Origin: JBFXCS01 sp050181915
Lineage (GTDB): Bacteria; Actinomycetota; Thermoleophilia; Miltoncostaeales; Miltoncostaeaceae
DNA: 64,000 nucleotides
Direction: 5' to 3'
Assembly: GCA_050181915.1 (NCBI GenBank)
Contig: JBFXCS010000003.1
Span: forward strand, 434,001 to 498,000
This document shows positions 58,455 to 64,000 of this stretch, one piece after another. Made by a program: the position numbers and the translations under genes. Each line of letters opens with the position of its first letter. The stretch's first letter is position 1. The notes beneath the pieces are model-generated. The model did no database searches. It had not been told where the DNA came from and saw only the letters and a program-made list of their open reading frames with translations.

Positions 58455-59288
58455 TCACTCCGCGGCGGGCTCGGGGCCCTCGCCGCGCCGGGCGACGCGC
58501 CAGTCGGGCGGGCGGCCCTCCTGGAAGGCGCGGACGCCCTCGGCGGGGTCGGGCCCGTGGAACCAGTTGATGGCGTGCAACTCGCCGGAGGCGATGATCG
58601 ACGACCGGGCCGCGTCCGAGCCCGCGTTGAGGCCGGCCTTCGCCAGCCGCAGCCCCTCGGGTGAGTTGGCGAGGATGGCGGCGCACCAGCGGTCGACCTC
58701 GGCGTCGAGCTCGTCGTCGGCCACCACGGCGTTCACCAGGCCCATCTCGAGCGCCTCCCGCGCCGAGTAGCGCCGGCTGGTGTAGACGATCTCCCGGGCC
58801 CGCTTGTCGCCCACCGCCCGCCCGATGGTCTGGGCGCTCCACCAGGCGGGCGCCCAACCCAGGCGCGTGCCGGCCTGGCCGAACACGGCCGACTCGCCGG
58901 CGATCGTCAGGTCGCACAGCACGTTGAGCTCGTTGCCGGCGCCGATGCACCATCCGCGCACCCGGCAGATCACGGGCACGCCGCACGTGCGGATGAGCTC
59001 CCCCAGGATCATGAAGAGGCGCAGCTGCTCGCGCTTCTGCCGCTCGCCGGAGGTGGGGTCGCGCACGTCCCCGCCGGCCGTGAAGGCCCGCTCGCCCGCC
59101 CCGGTGAGCACCACGACCCCCACCCCGGGGTCGTCGTTGGCCTCGGCGAAGGCGTCGCACAGCTCCCGCAGGGTCGTGGTGCGCAGGGCGTTGAGCCGGT
59201 CCGGCCGGTCGATGGTCACCGTCATCCGCGCCCCGTCGCGCACGACCCGCACGTCGGATCGTTCGCTGCGCGGGTCGTCGGCGGCCAC
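58455..59288 (-). CDS. Enoyl-CoA hydratase/isomerase family protein
   Basis: This 277-residue crotonase-fold enzyme has RMTVTIDRPDRLNALRTTTL, VVVLTGAGERAFTAGGDVRD, CRVRGWCIGAGNELNVLCDL and GESAVFGQAGTRLGWAPAWW, all of the oxyanion-hole fold. Its closest group may be MenB/BadI-like enzymes with GGD, so ring-opening or cyclising hydrolysis is possible. GTG 59288 has a TAGCGT box 6 nt upstream and no RBS, hence a probable leaderless mRNA. Confidence 0.9.
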   Translation of the reverse strand: MAADDPRSERSDVRVVRDGARMTVTIDRPDRLNALRTTTLRELCDAFAEANDDPGVGVVVLTGAGERAFTAGGDVRDPTSGERQKREQLRLFMILGELIRTCGVPVICRVRGWCIGAGNELNVLCDLTIAGESAVFGQAGTRLGWAPAWWSAQTIGRAVGDKRAREIVYTSRRYSAREALEMGLVNAVVADDELDAEVDRWCAAILANSPEGLRLAKAGLNAGSDAARSSIIASGELHAINWFHGPDPAEGVRAFQEGRPPDWRVARRGEGPEPAAE

Positions 59289-59343
59289 GCCGCGACGCTA
59301 CCAGGGGGCACCGCGCCCCGCCCGGGCGCGCCCCGCGCGCCGC

Positions 59344-60237
59344 CTACCCGTGGCGGCGCAGCGCCTGGGCCTGCACCCAGCGCACCCACTCGGCCAGGCC
59401 GCGGTCGTCGCGCGCCGGCGCCACCGGGAACACCGGCAGGCCCGGCCGGCGGGCGGCGAGCCCGGCGGCGATCTCCGCCAGGCGCTCCTCGGCGAGCTCG
59501 TCGCCGCGCGTGAGCACGATCGCCTGCGCGTCGGTGAGCCGCTCCGCCGGCAGCGCGTCGGCGTCGGCCGCCGGCACGACGCCGACCTGGAGGTCCTCGC
59601 CCAGGCCGCGCGACAGGTCGAGGGGGCCGTCGCGGTCCTCCACCAGGATCAGCTGGCGATCGGCGAGGAGATCGACGGCGCGGCTCAGGCCGGCGGGCCG
59701 GCCCGCGCCCGGCTCCTCGATCACGGGCGCGTCCCCGATCGCCTCGCCGTCGCCCGGCGCCGCGCAGTTCGCCTGGACGACCGCCGCATCGACCCGGTCG
59801 AGCAGGGCGAGGGTGCGGACGATGAGGGTGGTCTTGCCGGCGCCCGCCGGCCCGGCGATGCGCATCACGGTGGGGCGCCGATGGCGCCGGCCCGTGCCGC
59901 GGGCCATCGCCGCGCGGACGATCGCGAGGGCGTCGGCCCGGGTGAGGACGCCCACCGGGTTCTCGTCGCTCCAGGCCAGCACCACCTCGGCGTCGCCCAT
60001 CAGCGCGGCCATGGCGTCGCCGGCGTCCGCGTCCACGTCGGCGCGCCCCACGTGGTCGGCCGGCAGCATCACGAGCGACCCCGCCTCGGTGGAGACCCAG
60101 ACGCCAAGCACGCGGTCGCCCTCCACCACCGGCAGATGGCGCACCGCGCCCGCCCTCATCAGCCTCCGCAGCTCGGCGGCCGGCTCGTCGGCGCGCACCA
60201 GGATGGGGTGCGCCGTCATCACGTCCCTCACCTTCAT
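59344..60237 (-). CDS. CBS-pair protein fused to a HypB-like GTPase domain
   Basis: This 297-residue protein begins MKVRDVMTAHPILVRADEPA, a CBS pair ending GVLTRADALAIVRAAMARG. It is followed by a HypB-like domain with an intact P-loop GPAGAGKTTLIVRTLALLDR, VVQANCAAP, LGEDLQVGVVPAADADALPA, VLTRGDELAEERL and PGLPVFPVAPARDD with WVRWV at the end. HypB is the nickel-donor GTPase for hydrogenase and urease. No hydrogenase is present here. It overlaps the Usp gene by 4 bp. Its degenerate paralogue is at 48.7 kb. Confidence 0.88.
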   Translation of the reverse strand: MKVRDVMTAHPILVRADEPAAELRRLMRAGAVRHLPVVEGDRVLGVWVSTEAGSLVMLPADHVGRADVDADAGDAMAALMGDAEVVLAWSDENPVGVLTRADALAIVRAAMARGTGRRHRRPTVMRIAGPAGAGKTTLIVRTLALLDRVDAAVVQANCAAPGDGEAIGDAPVIEEPGAGRPAGLSRAVDLLADRQLILVEDRDGPLDLSRGLGEDLQVGVVPAADADALPAERLTDAQAIVLTRGDELAEERLAEIAAGLAARRPGLPVFPVAPARDDRGLAEWVRWVQAQALRRHG

Positions 60238-60680
60238 CGCGTCCCCTCCTCGCGCGGCCGCCGGTGGCGGACGATCAGGACCGGGCAGGGCGCCCGCAGC
60301 ACCAGCCCGCCGGAGAAGCTGCCCATCAGGATGCGCTCCGTGCGGGTGCGCGCCGCCCCGGTCACGACCAGATCGACGTCCGACCCCTCGAGCCAGGCCA
60401 CCGCGGCGGGCACGGGCAGTCCCTCCAGGTGGACGGCCTCGGCGCCGGGCACGCGGGCGGCGCGGTCCTCCAGCCGCCGGCGCTCGACCACGCTGAGGTC
60501 CTCGGGGCGGGCGACGGTGCGCCCGCCGCGCCGCTCCACCAGCAGCGGCCGGGGCGCCACGTGCACCAGGCTCAGCCGCGCGCCGGCCGCGACGGCGAGC
60601 GCCTGTGCGTGGACCAGGGCGGCCTCGGAGGTCGGCGATCCGTCGACGAAGCAGGCGATGTGGGCGTACGGCAGCGTCAC
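60234..60680 (-). CDS. Universal stress protein (UspA family)
   Basis: This 148-residue Usp reads HIACFVDGSPTSEAALVHAQ, LAVAAGARLSLVHVAPRPLL and DLVVTGAARTRTERILMGSF with SGGLVLRAPCPVLIVRH. The final G-x-x-x-x-x-x-G-S...P-C-P-V-L-I-V is the usual ATP-binding end. It overlaps the CBS-HypB gene by 4 bp and is preceded by the palindrome at 60762-60792. GTG 60680 is chosen. Confidence 0.94.
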   Translation of the reverse strand: MTLPYAHIACFVDGSPTSEAALVHAQALAVAAGARLSLVHVAPRPLLVERRGGRTVARPEDLSVVERRRLEDRAARVPGAEAVHLEGLPVPAAVAWLEGSDVDLVVTGAARTRTERILMGSFSGGLVLRAPCPVLIVRHRRPREEGTR

Positions 60681-60761
60681 GCGCTCATCGTCCCTGTCGC
60701 CGCTCCTCTCATGCCGTCACGGTACGTCGCCGGGGCGGCGGCGCAAGCCGGGTCGCCCCGC

Positions 60762-60792
60762 CCCGCCGCTGCGGGTTGTCCGCAGCGGCGGG
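60762..60792. promoter_or_regulatory. Stress-regulon palindrome, copy 2
   Basis: A perfect 13-bp stem (60762-60774 with 60780-60792) around GTTGT includes GCTGCGGGTTGTCCGCAGC, the same core as at 49654. It lies between two divergent usp genes. Confidence 0.7.
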
Positions 60793-60887
60793 AGGGAGCC
60801 CCCCGATGCGACGCACGCGCCCCGCGGCGGAACCTGCGGACACGCCGACCGGTCCCGTCGGCGCCGCCCCGCCGACCGAGGAGCGAG

Positions 60888-61313
60888 ATGCCCGCCCCGT
60901 ATCGCACCATCGCCTGCTGCATCGACCGCGACGAGGCCTCGGCGCGGGTGGTCGAGGAGGCCTCCGCCCTGTGCCCGCCGGGCGACCACGGCTCCCTCCA
61001 CCTGATCCACGTGCTCGCCCCGCCGCTCGTCCTCGGCCCGGGGCCGTACGCCTACGACGCCCGGCCGGAGGAGACGGAGCGCGCGGCCCGGGAGTGGCTG
61101 GAGGAGCTGGCCGCCGGCCTGCCCGGAGCGGTCCCCGTCGTGCTGGCGGGCCACCCGCAGCGGGTCGTGTGCTCCTGGGCGAGGGAGAACGCGGCCGACC
61201 TGATCGCCGCCGCCGCGCACCGGGGCGTGGTCGACCGGGCGCTGCTGGGCGGCTTCGCCTCGTTCGTCGCCTACCACGCGCCCTGCCCGGTGCTACTGGT
61301 CCGGCCGATCTAG
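60888..61313 (+). CDS. Universal stress protein (UspA family)
   Basis: This 141-residue protein reads YRTIACCIDRDEASARVVEE, GDHGSLHLIHVLAPPLVLGP and ENAADLIAAAAHRGVVDRAL with LGGFASFVAYHAPCPVLLVR, the Usp nucleotide-binding end. ATG 60888 follows GAGGAGCG. Its TAG stop (61311-61313) lies in a CTAG that bounds the MITE-like element, so the final residues may have been altered by insertion. It is divergent from the other usp gene. Confidence 0.92.
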   Translation: MPAPYRTIACCIDRDEASARVVEEASALCPPGDHGSLHLIHVLAPPLVLGPGPYAYDARPEETERAAREWLEELAAGLPGAVPVVLAGHPQRVVCSWARENAADLIAAAAHRGVVDRALLGGFASFVAYHAPCPVLLVRPI

Positions 61314-61473
61314 TGCCGCGTCAGGCAACGTTCGCCCCGTTCTTGCTCGCTGCAAACCTCGGCGGATGCGGCGTCCTCGATCATCCACATGGCGACGACC
61401 ATGCGGATGACGCTGCGTCCTTGCCCCGCCGGGTTTTCGCGGCCATAACGGGCCAACGTCACCGGACACGGCA
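61314..61473. mobile_element. MITE-like element with imperfect terminal repeats
   Basis: The 160-bp segment is flanked by CTAG (61310-61313 and 61474-61477). Its ends, TGCCGCGTCAGGCAACGTT on the left and TGCCGTGTCCGGTGACGTT read inward from the right, match at most positions over 19 bp. It encodes no intact transposase. It is either a MITE or an insertion-sequence remnant moved by a transposase elsewhere. CTAG may be its target duplication. Confidence 0.65.
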
Positions 61474-63810
61474 CTAGCCCGGGTCACGGCGGTCGCCGGC
61501 CTCGATCCGCGCCAGCCACGGGATGCGCCGCATGGCCAGGAGCACGGCGATCCCGGCGGCCACGCAGGCCGCGACGACCAGCCACGAGCCGCCGCCCGGC
61601 CGGGAGACGGCGAAGAAGTCGCGCAGGAAGGGCACGCGCAGGCCGCCGAGCAGGGCCGCGGCGAACGCCCCCACCATGCCCCACACCCAGGGGCGCACGC
61701 GGCGCCGCTCGGGGCCGCGCTCGACCTCCACCACGATCGCCAGGCCCATCGCGGTCATCGCGAGGGTGGCGACGGTGCGCCCCTCGACCACGCCGGCCCC
61801 CGCCGGACCGCGCGCCAGGAGGTAGGCCGCGATCACCGTGAGGGCGGTGACCACCCCGGCGGGGACGACGAAGGCCAGCAGCCCGCGCATGAACCCCTCG
61901 CGCCGCACCGGGCCCTCGGACGGCGCCAGGGCGAGGAAGAACGCCGGCACGCCGATGGTGAGGGTCGAGGCGATCGTGATGTGGCGGGGCAGGAACGGGT
62001 AGGCGATCGGGGCGGCCCCGAAGGCGGCGAGCACGACCGCCGCGGACACGCTCTTGGCGACGAACAGCTTGGCCACGCGGTGGGTGTTGCGCAGGATCCG
62101 GCGCCCCTCCCGGACCGCGGCCGGCACCGACGAGAAGCGGTTGGACAGCAGCACCAGGTCCGCGACGCCCTTCGCGATCTGGCTGCCCGAGCCCATCGCG
62201 ATGCCGAGGCGCGCCTCCTTGAGCGCGAGGACGTCGTTCACCCCGTCGCCGGTCATCGCCACGTAGCGCCCGTCCGCGGTCATCGCCCGCACCAGGGCGC
62301 GCTTCTGCTCGGGCGTGACGCGGCCGTACACGACCGCCTCGCGCGACAGCGCGCGCAGCGCCGGCTCGTCGGCGGGCAGATCGGCGCCCGCGCAGGCCGC
62401 CTCCGCCCCCGGGACGCCGGTCTGCCGGGCGATGGCGGAGACGGTCGCCGGGGCGTCCCCCGAGATCACCCGCAGGTCCACCCCCTCGCCCACCAGGAAG
62501 CCGACGGTCTCCGCGGCGTCCGCCCGGACCGCCTCGCCGAGCACGACGATGCCCAGGGCGCGGGCGTCCGCGGGCAGCCGCTCGCCGCTCAGCGCGCCGG
62601 GGGCCGACGCGACCAGCAGCACGCGGGCGCCCGAGGCCGCCCGTCGCGCGATGCGCCGCTCGAGATCGGCGTCGACCGCGGCGCCCTCCCGTGCGAGCAC
62701 GTCGGGCGCCCCCACCACCAGGGTGCCGAGGCCGTCGAGCGTCAGGCCGCCCCACTTGCGCGCCGACGAGAACGGCACCTCGGCCCTCACGCCGCGGGCC
62801 TCCCCGGGCAGCGCGTCCGCGATCGCCCGCATGGTCGCGTTGCGCGCGCCGACGCTCGCGGCCGTCGCCGCCAGGGCGTCGCGCAGGTCGTCCTCGCCGA
62901 CGCCGTCGGCGGGCTCGACGGCGGCCACCCGCAGGCCGCCCTCGGTGAGGGTGCCGGTCTTGTCGAGGCACAGGGTGTCGACCGAGGCCAGGCTCTCGAC
63001 GGCGTTGAGGCGCTGGGCCAGCGCGCCGAGCCGCGCGAGGCGCACCGCGGCGACGGCGAAGGTGAGGCTGGTGAGCAGCACGAGGCCCTCCGGCACCAGC
63101 GGCACCAGCGCCGCGACCACCGTGCGCGAGCCGGTCCGCAGGTCCTCGTCGCGCAGCCAGAGGGCGGCCGCCAGGGCGAGGCCCAGCGGCACCATCACCG
63201 CCACGGTGAGCCGCAGGATCCGGTCGATGTCGAGCTGCAGCGGGCTGGCCTGGGCCCGCGAGCCGCGGGCCTCCGCGGCGAGGCGCTCGGCGAAGCTGTC
63301 ACCGCCCACCGAGCGGGCCGCGTACTCGCCCGCGCCGGCCACGCAGAACGCGCCCGACAGCACCTCGTCGCCGACCGCGCGCGCGACCGGCTCGCTCTCG
63401 CCGGTCAGGATCGCCTCGTCGAGGGCGAGCGCGCGGGAGGCGACCACCTCGCCGTCGGCCACGACCTGGTCGCCCGGCTCGATCAGCACGACGTCGCCGG
63501 GGGCGACGTCGTCCGCCGCCACCGTGACGACCTCCCCGTCCCTCCTCACCCGGGCGTGCGGGGCGACGAGCGCGGCGAGCCGGTCGAGCACCCGCTTCGC
63601 CCGCACCTCCTGCACGACGCCGATCAGGATGTTGGCGACGATCACGCCGCCGAAGAGGGCGTCGCGCAGGTCGCCGAGCGTCAGGGTCAGCGCCAGCAGA
63701 GCGCCCAGCACGAGGTTGAACAGCGTGAAGGTGTTGGCCCACAGGATCTCGCCGTATCCGCGGCTGCCGCGGGCCCTGCGGCGCCGCGCCGCGCCCGCCG
63801 TCCTCCCGGT
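61474..63810 (-). CDS. Cation-transporting P-type ATPase, CtpE-like
   Basis: This protein of about 778 residues has the phosphorylation motif VDTLCLDKTGTLTEGG, the actuator LTGESEPVARAVGDEVLSGA, the PEGL motif (LVPLVPEGLVLLTSLTFAVA) in the membrane and the hinge VAMTGDGVNDVLALKEARLG. There is no N-terminal heavy-metal CxxC, nor a CPC motif, so it resembles CtpE-type calcium pumps. GTG 63810 is preferred because a stress palindrome lies upstream; GTG 63858 is the longest choice. Its stop lies in the CTAG of the MITE-like element. It may maintain Ca2+ or cell-envelope ions. Confidence 0.93.
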   Translation of the reverse strand, partial: TGRTAGAARRRRARGSRGYGEILWANTFTLFNLVLGALLALTLTLGDLRDALFGGVIVANILIGVVQEVRAKRVLDRLAALVAPHARVRRDGEVVTVAADDVAPGDVVLIEPGDQVVADGEVVASRALALDEAILTGESEPVARAVGDEVLSGAFCVAGAGEYAARSVGGDSFAERLAAEARGSRAQASPLQLDIDRILRLTVAVMVPLGLALAAALWLRDEDLRTGSRTVVAALVPLVPEGLVLLTSLTFAVAAVRLARLGALAQRLNAVESLASVDTLCLDKTGTLTEGGLRVAAVEPADGVGEDDLRDALAATAASVGARNATMRAIADALPGEARGVRAEVPFSSARKWGGLTLDGLGTLVVGAPDVLAREGAAVDADLERRIARRAASGARVLLVASAPGALSGERLPADARALGIVVLGEAVRADAAETVGFLVGEGVDLRVISGDAPATVSAIARQTGVPGAEAACAGADLPADEPALRALSREAVVYGRVTPEQKRALVRAMTADGRYVAMTGDGVNDVLALKEARLGIAMGSGSQIAKGVADLVLLSNRFSSVPAAVREGRRILRNTHRVAKLFVAKSVSAAVVLAAFGAAPIAYPFLPRHITIASTLTIGVPAFFLALAPSEGPVRREGFMRGLLAFVVPAGVVTALTVIAAYLLARGPAGAGVVEGRTVATLAMTAMGLAIVVEVERGPERRRVRPWVWGMVGAFAAALLGGLRVPFLRDFFAVSRPGGGSWLVVAACVAAGIAVLLAMRRIPWLARIEAGDRRDPG

Positions 63811-63823
63811 CACCGGGCCCGCC

Positions 63824-63840
63824 CGCTGCGGGTTTCCCGC
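63824..63840. promoter_or_regulatory. Stress-regulon palindrome, copy 3
   Basis: CGCTGCGGGTTTCCCGC (63824-63840) matches the GCTGCGGGTTGTCCGCAGC core of the other two copies, with a GCGGG/CCCGC stem. It lies 14 bp upstream of the preferred start of the P-type ATPase, and before the divergent partial gene at 63946. Confidence 0.55.
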
Positions 63841-63945
63841 GCCCTCATCCGCGCCCACGCCGATTCGGAGGCCGGCGGCCGGCCGCGATGCTCCGACCGT
63901 GACCAGACGCGCGACCGGGGCGGTCGCCGACCGAGGGAGGCAGCG

Positions 63946-64000
63946 ATGACCGAGAGCCGACGCGATCCGCTCCGCGACGTGACCGTCGAGGAGGTGATGA
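63946..64000 (+). CDS. Start of a CBS-like gene (3' truncated)
   Basis: ATG 63946 follows GGGAGG at good spacing. The 18 visible codons read RRDPLRDVTVEEVM, which looks like the first strand of a CBS pair (V-x-D/E-V-M). The window ends here, so the product cannot be confirmed. Its place beside the stress-type palindrome and the P-type ATPase supports a stress-related CBS protein. Confidence 0.5.
   Translation, partial: MTESRRDPLRDVTVEEVM

Overview
This 64 kb window is from a very GC-rich bacterial chromosome. GTG starts are common, many neighbouring genes overlap by 4 bp (ATGA or GTGA), and several promoters have a TAnnnT box 6-8 nt before the start codon, as in leaderless transcripts. With the LLM-type (F420-like) oxidoreductase, GPR1/SatP, DUF3817 and CtpE-like proteins, this suggests an actinobacterium, possibly of the Thermoleophilia type. 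That placement is an inference from gene style only; there is no rRNA in the window.

Region 1 (1-12.4 kb) concerns nitrate respiration and its cofactors: the end of narJ, narI, a NarK-type transporter, moeA and two NirJ/AhbC-type radical SAM genes. Each of those two radical SAM genes carries a single-base frameshift in or beside a C run. Then comes a minus-strand set with a cupin, an SDR, a PaaI-type thioesterase and a benzoate-CoA-ligase-like enzyme. It is followed by a plus-strand HTH regulator-moaA-mobA operon. narG and narH are presumably just outside the left edge.

Region 2 (12.4-25 kb) is accessory DNA. It holds a plasmid-type replication initiator with two iteron-like repeats and a 3' tRNA-Lys fragment (attachment-site scar). 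A LacI regulon has four CTAACnnGTTAG-type operators across a divergent gene set. Two genes encode proteins with a MerR-like 'YWQ' winged-helix domain (three copies in all). There are also DUF1097 and SatP-type membrane proteins, a decayed IS481-family element flanked by CCTAGG, and a universal stress gene whose RBS lies in a hairpin.

Region 3 (25-41.5 kb) carries an antiporter, a UPF0104 membrane protein and exonuclease III. After these comes an unbroken minus-strand operon of eleven genes: ArsR-like regulator, cupin, HyuA, HyuB, sugar-type ABC importer (binding protein, ATPase, permease), LLM oxidoreductase, acyl-CoA-dehydrogenase-like enzyme, DsbA/FrnE-like protein and NiCoT transporter. 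Ten of the eleven genes meet by overlap. It looks like one uptake and degradation pathway whose substrate is unknown.

Region 4 (41.5-64 kb) mixes housekeeping and stress genes: ogt, pyruvate kinase, a MerR/MFS efflux pair with a textbook 19-bp-spacer MerR promoter, two metallo-beta-lactamase-fold enzymes, NUDIX, AraC and VOC genes, an SPFH/NfeD pair, a GH63-like glycosidase, AlkA and Tag glycosylases, and an enoyl-CoA hydratase. Threaded through it is a probable stress regulon: two paralogous CBS-HypB-like fusions, two universal stress proteins, a GNAT/CoA-ligase fusion, a CtpE-like P-type ATPase and a partial CBS-like gene. These sit beside three copies of a GCTGCGGGTTGTCCGCAGC-type palindrome. 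A 160-bp MITE-like element flanked by CTAG supplies the stop codons of the two genes beside it.
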